From: Alkalicoccus chagannorensis DSM 18086
GTDB lineage: Bacteria > Bacillota > Bacilli > Bacillales > Salisediminibacteriaceae
Direction of reading: 5' to 3'
Length of the DNA: 64,000 bases
NCBI RefSeq assembly: GCF_000429725.1
Contig: NZ_AUCK01000006.1
Span: 106,723-170,722 of the forward strand
Positions within the stretch are counted from its first letter, which is position 1, and each line of letters opens with the position of its first letter. Below, piece by piece: positions 27,063 through 36,300 of this stretch. The translations under genes and the position numbers were made by a program. Below the pieces are notes generated by a model, which was not told the DNA's origin, ran no database searches, and saw only the letters and a program-made list of their open reading frames with translations.

Positions 27063-27374
27063 ATGAAGCTGCCAACGTGTACCAACTGCGATCATGCCTT
27101 GACCTATACGGAAGCGCTGAAAGTGCCGATAACGAGACGCTGCCCAGACTGTGGAGAGAGACAGTACGCCACACGGGAGAGCAATGTGAAAACCGTGGTT
27201 CCTGTGCTGCTTCTCATTGGGCTGCCGATGGTGCTCCTTCGGTTTGTATTAGATATGACCGTTACCGGGGAGTTTCTCCTGTATACCGGCGCTGCTGTGT
27301 TCTTTTTTGTCATCACGGTGATGGTGCTGCCGTTCCGGGTGACATTGACGAGCAAGAGAGAAGCATTGTTTTAG
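27063..27374 (+). CDS. CXXC...CXXC small membrane protein (TIGR04104-like)
   Basis: A 103-residue protein with an N-terminal zinc-ribbon-like pair, CTNC and CPDC 17 residues apart followed by GERQY, then two hydrophobic helices (about 45-62 and 68-90). The layout is that of the 'cxxc_20_cxxc' small proteins of Bacillaceae; here the spacer is 17 rather than 20. It is the first gene of a run that continues with a GrpB protein 36 bases later. Function unknown. Confidence 0.72.
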   Translation: MKLPTCTNCDHALTYTEALKVPITRRCPDCGERQYATRESNVKTVVPVLLLIGLPMVLLRFVLDMTVTGEFLLYTGAAVFFFVITVMVLPFRVTLTSKREALF

Positions 27375-27410
27375 AAAGAGAGCAGGGGAAGGACGGAAAG
27401 GAAGAAACAG

Positions 27411-27932
27411 ATGGAACAGGTGAAGCTTCACCCATACGATCCGACGTGGAAAGAGATGTTTCTTCGCGAAAAAGAGGCGCTGGAAGCTGTCTTCAAAGGT
27501 GCCGCGGTCATCGAGCACATCGGTAGTACGGCGATCCCTGCCATGAGAGCCAAGCCGGTGATCGATATCGCTGCAGGCGTCGATAACGTGGAGAAAATCG
27601 AGACGCACCGGGCACGGATCGAAAACATTGGCTATACGTTCGTCGAGCATGAGGCGTTTCCCGAGCGTCGTTTTTTTCGAAAAGGTACCTGGCGGGCAGG
27701 GACTCATCACTTGCATGTTTATGAATGGGAATCGGAACCTTGGAGACGACAGCTGCTGTTTCGTGATTATCTGCTCCGTCATCCTGAAGTGCGGCAGCAG
27801 TATGAGGAGATCAAACAGCTCGCCGCTATTGCCCACCCACATGACAGACAGGCTTATACAGAAAGCAAAAGCTCGTTTATCGCTTCCGTTTTAAGAGAGG
27901 CAGAAGCGGAACAGAAAGAAGGGGACGCATGA
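27411..27932 (+). CDS. GrpB/UPF0157 nucleotidyltransferase-like protein
   Basis: A 173-residue protein with the UPF0157 (GrpB) signature: VIEHIGSTAIPAMRAKPVIDI near residue 35-55 and HHLHVYEW further on. The family has a nucleotidyltransferase-type fold, often encoded near CoaE or acetyltransferases, with no firm biochemical role. Its stop overlaps the next start (ATGA). Confidence 0.88.
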   Translation: MEQVKLHPYDPTWKEMFLREKEALEAVFKGAAVIEHIGSTAIPAMRAKPVIDIAAGVDNVEKIETHRARIENIGYTFVEHEAFPERRFFRKGTWRAGTHHLHVYEWESEPWRRQLLFRDYLLRHPEVRQQYEEIKQLAAIAHPHDRQAYTESKSSFIASVLREAEAEQKEGDA

Positions 27933-28423
27933 AGCGGACGACAAAAATCATTATCCTTGGATTGATGATCATCGTCATGATAGGTGCGTACGTGGGGAGG
28001 GGATTGTTACCCCATGATCAACTGGTCCAGGATATTGCCATATCACAAGTCGGTTCATACATGTTGTTAAGTCAATCGTTAGAAGAGCTAGAAGAAAATT
28101 TGACAGCAGGTGAAGATCTATATAACCGTATGATTTTTTCGTATGGAAAAGTTCAAGAACTCTCGGCGCTTGATCAGATTCCACAAGAAACGGACGCCTT
28201 GATCAGTCGTGGGACAGGTGATTTGAAGCATCACCTTCGTGTGAGAATTGATGAAATCAAAGATGGCGTGATCAACGACGAGCCTGTACTGGAAGAGACC
28301 GGGACGGCTTTGGAGTTAAGTGAAGCCTATACCCCGTCGAATGAACTTATTGAACGTATACGGGAAGGAGAGGAAACTGCCCGCGTTCATTTACAATCAG
28401 AAGAAGGGGAGTCGCAGCAATAG
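27929..28423 (+). CDS. Membrane-anchored protein of unknown function
   Basis: A 164-residue protein with an N-terminal signal anchor (residues 6-25, IIILGLMIIVMIGAYVG) followed by a highly charged, helical extracytoplasmic region with a Glu-rich end. It is translationally coupled to the GrpB gene by ATGA overlap. I recognise no family. Base composition is somewhat more AT-rich than the neighbours. Confidence 0.65.
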   Translation: MKRTTKIIILGLMIIVMIGAYVGRGLLPHDQLVQDIAISQVGSYMLLSQSLEELEENLTAGEDLYNRMIFSYGKVQELSALDQIPQETDALISRGTGDLKHHLRVRIDEIKDGVINDEPVLEETGTALELSEAYTPSNELIERIREGEETARVHLQSEEGESQQ

Positions 28424-28472
28424 GTGACGCCTCTTCCTGCGTGTCGATGCTTCAAAATAAAGCGCTCCTGAT

Positions 28473-28498
28473 GCCCCCTCCCCTTACGTGGAGGGGGT
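28473..28498 (+). terminator. Hairpin terminator
   Basis: CCCCCTCC pairs with GGAGGGGG across CCTTACGT, followed by TATTCGTGTTT. It lies 50 bases after the preceding stop. Confidence 0.6.
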
Positions 28499-28646
28499 AT
28501 TCGTGTTTGCTCCAGACACACGGCCCGCTCTTGATGAACTCGGCCTCTTTTCTTTCCACCTGCAGGACCATCATCGATATCCAGGCGTACGTCCGGCTCC
28601 CGAGAAAAAGATAGAAAATGGACTTGCCAGTTTCCTAGTCGCTGTG

Positions 28647-28676
28647 TATACTGTGTATATAGACATACACAGTATA
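28647..28676. promoter_or_regulatory. YtrA/GntR-type operator, perfect 12-bp inverted repeat
   Basis: TATACTGTGTAT (28647-28658) and ATACACAGTATA (28665-28676) form a perfect inverted repeat with a six-base spacer (ATAGAC), about 70 bases before the first gene of an operon that encodes a YtrA-type GntR repressor. It is the obvious binding site for that repressor. Confidence 0.75.
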
Positions 28677-28744
28677 ACGCTTTATTGTTGATGCAGCAGT
28701 TCCATGCGGTGTGCATTCGGTAAAGGAAAGGGAGGCGTCGTATC

Positions 28745-28945
28745 ATGGGAAAAGGAATCGTCAATGTGCCCCTTGTGACAGGGATTCTGCTCGGCATTAT
28801 CATCGTTCACATCATTCAATATGATGGCGTCCATCCAGGATCGTTGAGTCAGACACTGGGGATCACGATGCTGCTGCTCCTCTCTTATCTGTTTTTACGC
28901 AAGGGGATGGAAAAAGGAAAGCAAAAAAGAGGAAGACTCGTCTAG
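28745..28945 (+). CDS. 66-aa membrane protein, first gene of the GntR/ABC operon
   Basis: A small protein with two hydrophobic helices (about 8-27 and 38-52) and a basic tail (KGMEKGKQKRGR). A GGGAGG SD sits nine bases before the ATG. It lies directly behind the palindromic operator and 30 bases ahead of the ABC permease gene, so it belongs to the operon. No family recognised. Confidence 0.65.
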   Translation: MGKGIVNVPLVTGILLGIIIVHIIQYDGVHPGSLSQTLGITMLLLLSYLFLRKGMEKGKQKRGRLV

Positions 28946-28975
28946 CGGGCTCTTTCGAAAAGGGGGACATGTCTT

Positions 28976-29701
28976 ATGGAAACGTGGAATCAGGCACGGT
29001 GGCTCGCCGGTTTTGAACTCTCCATCGCAAAAGGCTACTATGCGCTGCTGGCCGTGCTGGCGACGTTTTACGGCTTCTTTTTAGCGATCACGGTCGAATC
29101 TTATTTTCAAGAGCCGACCTTTCTGTTGGATTTCTTTTTATTCATTTTTCTGCTGTCCATCATTGTCGTCGTCAAACCAAAGAACATCCAGTACCAAAAA
29201 ATACACGACGGGCTCTATGCCTCTCCGTATGTGATGATGCTGAGACAGCTGCCGATCTCTAAGTCCGTCCTTGTCATGAGCCGGTTTCTGACGTTCATGC
29301 TGGCGGTTCTCCTCGGCACGTCGGTGATGCTCGTGCTCGCCTATGTCGTTTCTCCTGCCCTGAGAGAAGTGCTGCCGCTGTCCCAGTTTGTTGTTCTGCT
29401 GCTCGTCTGGCTCTGTATCAACCTGTCTGTCGGCGGCTTGTTCGCGGCCAGTGACGCAGGGGATAGCATCAAGCGGTTCACGCTGTTGAAATCATGGCTG
29501 ATCATCCTCGGTTTTTTCCTTGGGCTGTACCTGGTCTTTTATCCGGGGATGGACATGGGCGTGTTCGGCTGGACCGTGCACCTGGTACAGCATTATCTCC
29601 TTCTCACACTTCCTGCAGCACTGCTGGCAGCGGGTTTGAGCACCTGGCTCTGGTACCGTCATGCTATGAAACAGATGGACCGTCTCGATTATTTTTCTTA
29701 A
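28976..29701 (+). CDS. ABC transporter permease-type membrane protein
   Basis: A 241-residue protein with about six hydrophobic helices and a short cytoplasmic N-terminus. It is similar in size and context to YhcE/YtrC-like membrane subunits found with YtrA-type regulators. Between helices 2 and 3 lies an IHDGLYASPYVMMLRQLPIS segment typical of permeases that contact an ATPase. It is 12 bases upstream of the GntR gene. The substrate is unknown; related operons in Firmicutes respond to cell-wall antibiotics. Confidence 0.7.
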   Translation: METWNQARWLAGFELSIAKGYYALLAVLATFYGFFLAITVESYFQEPTFLLDFFLFIFLLSIIVVVKPKNIQYQKIHDGLYASPYVMMLRQLPISKSVLVMSRFLTFMLAVLLGTSVMLVLAYVVSPALREVLPLSQFVVLLLVWLCINLSVGGLFAASDAGDSIKRFTLLKSWLIILGFFLGLYLVFYPGMDMGVFGWTVHLVQHYLLLTLPAALLAAGLSTWLWYRHAMKQMDRLDYFS

Positions 29702-29713
29702 GGAGGCAGCGGG

Positions 29714-30100
29714 ATGAGTCTTCCGATTGAACTGGACAAGACATCACGAGAGCCGATCTATTACCAAATCGAAAGCCAGATTCAGAGCATGATCGCGAGC
29801 GGAAAGCTGCCTGCCGGAGAGTCGCTGCCGTCCATCCGTTTTTTGGCGAAAGACCTCGGGATCAGTTCCATCACAATCCGTCGCGCCTATCAGAATCTGG
29901 AGGGGAATGGATTTATTGAAACATCTCAGGGCCGCGGAACGTTCGTGGCGGAAGTAGAAGCCGAGCGAAAGACGACGCTCGCCGCCCAGGCCGTGATTGA
30001 AACGATGAGAAAAGCCGTGACCACGGCGAGGCAGCACGATTTAGATGACGAGGACATTCTCGAGATTGTGCAGAAACTGCTGGAGGAGGAACCATCATGA
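29714..30100 (+). CDS. GntR family regulator, YtrA subfamily
   Basis: A 128-residue protein: winged helix at residues 10-75 (PIYYQIESQIQSMIASGKL...LPSIRFLAKDLGISSITIRRAYQNLE) plus a short helical dimerisation tail, which is the YtrA subfamily layout. It probably represses its own operon through the 28647-28676 palindrome. It overlaps the ATPase gene by four bases. The order permease, GntR, ATPase recalls the yhcEFG part of B. subtilis. Confidence 0.9.
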   Translation: MSLPIELDKTSREPIYYQIESQIQSMIASGKLPAGESLPSIRFLAKDLGISSITIRRAYQNLEGNGFIETSQGRGTFVAEVEAERKTTLAAQAVIETMRKAVTTARQHDLDDEDILEIVQKLLEEEPS

Positions 30101-30960
30101 GCCTACCATTAGCAATGACAGGCATAAAGAAAGAAGTGGACGGGATGACCATCCAGCTGGATGAACTGATGCTTCCGGAAGAGACGATCACGGCCGTCGT
30201 CGGACGCAACGGCGCAGGCAAAAGCACGTTGTTTAAAATGGCGATGAACCTCGTAAAGCCGGATGAGGGGCGTACCGAGATTTTTGGCCTGGATACGGCG
30301 GGAGAGGATGAAACGTGGCGGGGGTATATCGCCTATCAGTCGCAGCAGATGCACGGAGTGGAGCTGTTTACCGGAGAGAAGCTGCGGGAGATGACCGCCG
30401 GCCTGTACGCGTCCTGGGAAGAGGAATTATTTCAGGATGTTGTCTCTCGGCTGGACATTCCGTTGAAACAAAAAGTACAAAAGCTCTCGCCCGGCGAAAA
30501 AACGAAGTTGAACCTGGCACTCAATATCGGGAAGAATACGCCGCTGCTGATCCTGGACGAACCGACGGCGGCGATGGATATACCGGCCCGGCAGGAGTTT
30601 CTCGATCTGCTGCTTAACTGGATGGACCGGGGAGGTAAGACGGTGCTCCTCGCCTCTCATCAAGTAGACGACATCAAAAAACTGGCCGATTATCTCGTCT
30701 TCATCGAACAAGGAAAAGCGTCTGCGATGATGGAGAAAGACGAGATCACCGCTTCCTGGCGGCTGTTCTGGACGGCCGAGCAGCTGCCGATGCATCCTGT
30801 TCCCGGCGAAGTGCAGCGGCCGTACCAGAAAGCCGTGCTTTCCCACGCGCCGGATACGACGAGGGCGTACCTGCTGAAACACGGTCTCACCGTGCAGGAA
30901 GAAAGAGTTCCCGAGTTGGAAGAAGTGATTCATCAAACGTTGACGAATGGTGCGACATGA
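30097..30960 (+). CDS. ABC transporter ATP-binding protein
   Basis: A 287-residue ATPase with Walker A GRNGAGKST (about 35-43), signature-like LSPGEKTKLNLAL, Walker B LLILDEPTAAMD and switch His in ASHQVDD. The signature has SPGE in place of SGGQ, as in YtrB/YhcG-type proteins. It is coupled to the GntR gene. With the upstream membrane protein it should form an exporter or a stress-response ABC complex. Confidence 0.9.
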   Translation: MSLPLAMTGIKKEVDGMTIQLDELMLPEETITAVVGRNGAGKSTLFKMAMNLVKPDEGRTEIFGLDTAGEDETWRGYIAYQSQQMHGVELFTGEKLREMTAGLYASWEEELFQDVVSRLDIPLKQKVQKLSPGEKTKLNLALNIGKNTPLLILDEPTAAMDIPARQEFLDLLLNWMDRGGKTVLLASHQVDDIKKLADYLVFIEQGKASAMMEKDEITASWRLFWTAEQLPMHPVPGEVQRPYQKAVLSHAPDTTRAYLLKHGLTVQEERVPELEEVIHQTLTNGAT

Positions 30961-30997
30961 AGCACGACCTCATACTTGAAATCGAGGAGGCAAAATC

Positions 30998-31645
30998 ATG
31001 AAAGCAGTACTGTTTGATTTTGACGGCACGCTGGCGGACACGCTTCCACTGTGTTACAAAGCGTTCCAGCATGTGTTTGAAACCTTTGATCAGCGGTCGT
31101 TAAGCGAAGCGGACATAAGAGGGATGTTCGGCCCGTCGGAAACAGGCATTATCCGGGACAACCTCGAGAATTCCCGGGTGGAGGAAGCCATCGAAGCCTA
31201 CTACGACGTATATGAGCGTGAACACGCCGCGTTCGTGCAGCAGGAGCCTGCCCTGACGGAGCTGGTACAGGTCATGAAGGAACAGGGGTGGCTGCTTGGC
31301 ATTGTGACCGGAAAGGCGCAGCGGAGTCTCGACCTCTCCCTCGACGCTCTTGGTCTGCGGGAGTATATCGACGTGGAGGTGAGCGGGGACGACGTTGCCA
31401 CGCCAAAGCCGCATCCGGAAGGGCTGGAACTCGCCCTGAATCAACTCGGTGTCGCTGCGCACGAAGCCGTCTACGTCGGCGACAGCGATGCGGACTTCGA
31501 AGCCGGCGCCCGGGCTGGGATGAAGACGATCGGCGTCCGCTGGCTCCCCGGCTATGAGCCAGCCGCCTGGACACAGACACCGGATTTCACCTGCGATTCT
31601 ACGAAAAGCTGGGCCGGTACGCTCGCTGCCTGCATGAAGGCGTGA
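30998..31645 (+). CDS. HAD-superfamily hydrolase (PpaX/phosphoglycolate phosphatase-like)
   Basis: A 215-residue phosphatase with motif I DFDGTLADT (nucleophile D7, acid D9), motif II in GIVTGKA, motif III KPHPEGL and motif IV VYVGDSDADFEAG, and a helical cap between motifs I and II. Similar to pyrophosphatase PpaX or phosphoglycolate phosphatase. The SD GAGGAGGC is good. It lies 37 bases after the ABC ATPase and may be the last gene of that operon. Confidence 0.88.
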   Translation: MKAVLFDFDGTLADTLPLCYKAFQHVFETFDQRSLSEADIRGMFGPSETGIIRDNLENSRVEEAIEAYYDVYEREHAAFVQQEPALTELVQVMKEQGWLLGIVTGKAQRSLDLSLDALGLREYIDVEVSGDDVATPKPHPEGLELALNQLGVAAHEAVYVGDSDADFEAGARAGMKTIGVRWLPGYEPAAWTQTPDFTCDSTKSWAGTLAACMKA

Positions 31646-31715
31646 GGAAGAAGGGCGGGGCTTCAGCGGAGAAGCCTCTGGTACGTTGTACAGACTTTTG
31701 CCGTTTCAAACAACC

Positions 31716-31762
31716 ATCTCCTCCACTGCTTGTACGCCAAGCGATGGAGGAGATTGTTTTTA
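31716..31762 (+). terminator. Terminator of the GntR/ABC/HAD operon
   Basis: ATCTCCTCCA (31716-31725) pairs with TGGAGGAGAT (31745-31754), with an inner GCTTG/CAAGC stem, followed by TGTTTTTA. Confidence 0.8.
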
Positions 31763-31800
31763 TCGTTGGCAATATACATCGGCACGTGCTTCCCTTCTGG

Positions 31801-32304
31801 TTAATGGGTGCGGCTGGTACTGTGTATTTCTTCTTTTCCTTCGACGAAGCTGTCACGCATGGTGTAGTGATACGTGATGTCAGGTTCATCTTCGAACGTC
31901 ACCCAGATCATGTAATCACTATGCGCAGGGAGTGGGCTCCGCTCCATCTCCCAATCTCTCTCCGGGTAGGTCTCTTCTAAGTGGTCGTCCAGCATCTCCA
32001 TTCTTTCTGGAACCTCGATGTAGTGAATGGTGTACGGCCGTATCCCCCACATATAACTTCCGGCTGCCAGAACGAGAACGCAGAGAAGCACCGACGTGAC
32101 GAGCAGCCCGGACTGATGTTTAGGGATCAACAGTGTAAGGAGAACGAGACCTGCCAGCACTCCAATGGTGAGGTAAGTGAAGGTATTCTCTATGTAATGA
32201 CTATGTGGAGCGATATAATGCTCGTATGGAACGACGAGTGCAGCTGCAATGATGCCCAGAGTAATCATGAGTATTTTGATGAACCTGGAATGGCGAACGA
32301 CCAT
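31801..32304 (-). CDS. Membrane protein of unknown function, 167 aa
   Basis: Three hydrophobic helices in the first 90 residues, then a charged extracytoplasmic domain with His and Glu (EEIHSTSRTH at the end). The start at 32304 has a GGGGGG stretch seven bases upstream that can serve as SD. No family is recognised. It is at the left edge of a locally AT-rich patch (about 32.3-33.0 kb). Confidence 0.6.
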   Translation of the reverse strand: MVVRHSRFIKILMITLGIIAAALVVPYEHYIAPHSHYIENTFTYLTIGVLAGLVLLTLLIPKHQSGLLVTSVLLCVLVLAAGSYMWGIRPYTIHYIEVPERMEMLDDHLEETYPERDWEMERSPLPAHSDYMIWVTFEDEPDITYHYTMRDSFVEGKEEIHSTSRTH

Positions 32305-32466
32305 GTGATCCCCCCGGATTTCCGCAGTAATGGGTTCTTGCTTGTGAAGTTAAATCTTTCCTTTACCATTACCTGTGATTTCACATCTAGAATGATATTA
32401 TTCATGGATTGAAATAAATCCCCCTCAGTACTATACATTCAAGACGGAGGGAATTTATGTATATGT

Positions 32467-32952
32467 CTATTTTTTGGTTTGAATGGTCACTGTCGGATCT
32501 CTATCTGCAATCACTTCAACTATATCACTTTCGGTAACATACACATGATGGTACGCCTTTTTTTCTGGTGGCAGAAAGATTCCCACTGCCTCCCTGGTCC
32601 ATGCCAATAAGGAAGAATCCTCCATTTTAAAGAAAGGCCAATAGTACTCTGTTACTCCTACTTCGTTAAGCTTGTCATCGGCAGTGCTTTTTATATCAAA
32701 TCGCATGTGTTCAGGAGTTTGAACAACAGCATAGACATCCCCCTCAATTCCTTCCTCATTAGGAATTTCAGGCCGTTCATAATCAATCAAGTAAAAATAA
32801 TCATTATCTTCCAAAACAATATGAAGCTCATGTCCTTGTACTATAGAGTACAGTTGCATTGCATCATATTCACCAAGCTTTCCAGAGATGCTTAATGTGT
32901 GATTCGGAATAGGATTCCAAAAAACTAACGGTATAATTTTAAACCCCTCCAT
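32467..32952 (-). CDS. Unknown 161-aa protein, AT-rich
   Basis: A soluble-looking acidic protein with no signal peptide, containing beta-rich stretches (HELHIVLEDNDYFYLIDYERPE) and aromatic pairs. Codon use is clearly more AT-rich than in the neighbours, which suggests recent acquisition. The SD before the ATG is weak (GAGAAG), so the start may be elsewhere. No family is recognised. Confidence 0.55.
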   Translation of the reverse strand: MEGFKIIPLVFWNPIPNHTLSISGKLGEYDAMQLYSIVQGHELHIVLEDNDYFYLIDYERPEIPNEEGIEGDVYAVVQTPEHMRFDIKSTADDKLNEVGVTEYYWPFFKMEDSSLLAWTREAVGIFLPPEKKAYHHVYVTESDIVEVIADRDPTVTIQTKK

Positions 32953-33047
32953 TGAATGGCTTCTCGTATAAAATTATTTTTATTCGTACCTGATTTTATC
33001 CTTTTGTGCAGCTACAGATAATGTTGCATGGATAGCAGGATAGGTGC

Positions 33048-33353
33048 TCAGCGCTTATGTTTATTATCCAGCTGCTCTCGGCGCTTCTGCTCCGCCGAAT
33101 CGAGTACTTCATGCTGCGTATATTCTTCCTGCGCTGATCCCGAGTACGGGTTCTGCTGCGGAGCGCCGAGCTTATGAAAGTGGCGGTGCTGGCGCAGGTA
33201 CTGCAGGACGCAGGCCCCGCCGATGCTCAGCAGCAGATACACGCGCACGAGCGTCGCTTCCAGCAGGGCCGGATCAAACACTGCAATCCCCATGACAAGA
33301 ATCAAAGCCGGGAGGGCGAGCCCATACTGCCATCGTGTCAGTCGTTGATGCAT
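33048..33353 (-). CDS. 101-aa two-helix membrane protein
   Basis: Two adjacent hydrophobic helices (about 12-28 and 34-54), then a hydrophilic, Gln- and His-rich cytoplasmic-type tail. The ATG at 33353 follows AAAGGAGAC with good spacing, while the longer version starts inside the SD. It is 18 bases downstream of the giant GGT gene on the same strand, so possibly co-transcribed. No family recognised. Confidence 0.65.
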   Translation of the reverse strand: MHQRLTRWQYGLALPALILVMGIAVFDPALLEATLVRVYLLLSIGGACVLQYLRQHRHFHKLGAPQQNPYSGSAQEEYTQHEVLDSAEQKRREQLDNKHKR

Positions 33354-33371
33354 GGCTGTCTCCTTTATCAA

Positions 33372-36300
33372 TTATGGTTGTAGAGCGCGGAAGAAAACCG
33401 TGGCCGATTCCGCGCGGGTGGCAGACGCCTTCGGCTGGAAGGCTCCGTTCGGATCACCCTCGATCAGTCCGGCTTCGGCGGCTTTAGCGACATCGGTTTC
33501 CGCCCAGGAAGCAATCTCGCTATTGTCGGTAAATGCCAGGTCCCCGGCAGCAAGCGTACTGCCGGTATCCCGTTCGACGGCACGTACAAGCATGGCGGCC
33601 ATTTCTTCGCGGGTGATGGTGGCATTCGGCTGGAACGTGCGTCCGGTCGAGGTGGTCGACCCTTCGACGATACCGGCGCTGGACGCCGCATCAATGTAAT
33701 CGGTGTACCATTGACCCCCTCCGACATCAGCAAAAGGCTGGTCTCCCGAAGCTTCTCCCTCGAGATCGAACGCTCGGGTGATAAGGGTCGCAAACTCCGC
33801 CCGGGTCACGTCTGCCTGCGGAGCGAAAGTGTCCGCGGAGCGCCCGAGAATGACCCCGGCCCCGACCATCGCTCTGATTTCCAACTCTGCCCAGTGGCCG
33901 TTGATGTCGATAAACGTAGATCCGGCAAGCGGTGACTGGACGGCGGCGCTTCCGCCGCCGCGGCGGATTTCTTCTGCGGCCGGGCGGACGAGGCCGTTAT
34001 CCAGAAATTCAATACCGGTCACCGCGCCGATGCCCTGTTCCGCTTTCCTTGAGTCAAAGCGATGCCCTCTCGCTTCCCAGTCGTCTTTCATCGCATCGAA
34101 TTCGCTGTTCCAATATTCCTGCTCGATATCCGTCTTGCTGTTGAAGCGGTTCCGCTGGCTGACGCGCGGCTCCCGGATCGCTTCCGGCAGGGTGAGGTCG
34201 AAATCGACGTAGCTCATGAGGAGCTGGGTGACGGTCGTCAGGATCGTTCCGCTTCCCGGAGCCCCGACGGTAAGCGCAGGTTCCCCGTCTTTCATCAAGA
34301 GCGTCGGAGCCATGCTGCTTAAGGTTCGCATGCCGCCGCGCGGATCATTCGGGCTCGTCCTTGGTGCATTCGCCGTACGCGTATACATCGCATTGTTCAG
34401 GAGGAAGCCCGCGTCCGGCACGACGATGCCGCTGCCGCCGATAGAGACGATGGTCGTCGTGTAGCCGACCACGTTGCCGTCTTCGTCCGCGGTGGACAGG
34501 TGAATCGTGGATTCATCTGCATCCAGCGCCTGCTCTTCGGCCTCTCGTTCGCGCTGCGCGTCTTCTTCCTGCTGCTGTGCCTCTGCCGTGTCCGCCTCTG
34601 GTTCCGTCACGCTCTGGATCGAGGCGTCGGCGTCACTGGTACCGATAGAACCGGATGCTGATTCGACGCTCATCTCGTTAAACCGGAATTCCTGGCTGTT
34701 CTGTCCGCTGAAATGAATGCCGCTGAACAGCATATTGCCTTTGTCATACGGCACTTGTTCCGACTCTGAGAGCGTGTGCGTGCCAGTCCAGGCAGCCGGC
34801 TCCGGCTCCCCATTTTCCCAGATGCGGAAAGCGAGTTGATCACCGTCGACGGTGAAGCGGAGCTGCTGCGTATCGGAGGTGACGGCCTGATTGATGGTAG
34901 TTGGCCGTGAAAAATCACCGTCATCGGCAAGAACAAAAGAAGCATTCCCGCTGCCAGTGTTGATCTCCAGCCCGTAGCCATTCTCCGGTATTGAACTGCC
35001 GGACTGCCAGACGTCCGCCTGCAGCCAGAAGCGCAGCCGCTGGTCATCGGTACTGTTGCTGAACTGGAACGAAGTCGTGAGTGATGGATCGGCCACCGGA
35101 TCCATCGTCGCTGCCGCTCGGCCGTAGGAGGTACTCCGGTCTCCTCTCGGCGGATTCAACGAGAAGACGCCCTGGTTGTTCTCAATAGTGAACGAGGCGT
35201 CATCCGGGCTGCTCGCGGCTCCGCCATCCAGTCGATGAAACGCCGAGCGGTCCCATTCTCCGCCGTCTTCTCCAGAAAAATCGGTGGCGAAGGTTCGTGG
35301 TGACTCTGTGCCCGGCTGGAGGGACGGATTGGCTTCGTAGCGCGCCGGATCGCCGTAGGCGGCGTAGCCGATCGTCGCTGCTTCCGGATCGATGTGCCGG
35401 CGGCGCTCTTCGGCAAAGCCGTCGGAGAGGAGCCCGTTGATAGGAACGTCGGTGAAGGCGGGATCCCCGATATACTCGTCCCGATCGGCAAAGGCCAGGC
35501 GGGAAGCCTCGAGGAACGTATGATAGCCGTCGGTTTTCGACGCGCCGATGTCCACGCCTTCCATCATGTTGAGCGTCTGGCCGATCGTGATGCCACCACT
35601 CGAGGGAGGCGCGGCGCCATAGAGCTCATAGTCCCGGTAGGTCGATGACAGAGCCGGACGAGTGCTGGTCTCGTAGCTGCGCATGTCTTCCATCGTCACC
35701 GAGCCTTCCAGCATGCCGATGGACGTCTCCCAATCCTCATCGACGGCTTCATAATCAGGCTGATTGACGAGAGGCGGGTTGGCAGCCGTGTCGACGACCG
35801 CTTCAGCGAGCGCCCCTTCATAAAACGCAGCAGCCCCTTCGTCGCCGAGCTCCCGGTAAACCGCTGCGAGGTCGGGGTTTTGCACCGTGTCGCCGGCTTC
35901 TGGCAGTTCTCCGTTTTCATTGAAGTAAAGATCCTCGGTCGAGGCAAACAGGCGGAACCGATCCTCGTTTTCGCGCAGTTCCCGCACGTAGTTATCATCG
36001 ACGGCAAACCCTTCTTCCGCCAGCGCCGCTGCCGGCTCAAGCACGTCGGCGAGCGGCATCGTGCCGTATTCGTCCAGGGCGGTTTCCCAGTTTTTCACCG
36101 TGCCGGGCACAGCAAAAGAGGCGCCGCTGCTGATGCGGGCGGCAGAAGGATAAACGAGGCCGTCCGCCGGATTGCGGAAGGTCGTTTCATCAAAGGCGGA
36201 AGCCGCCTGCGAGCGGCTGTCGATGACAATTGGTTCGTCTTCCCCTTCCATATGTACCAGCATCATCCCGCCGCCGCCGATCCCGCCGGAAAACGGACGA

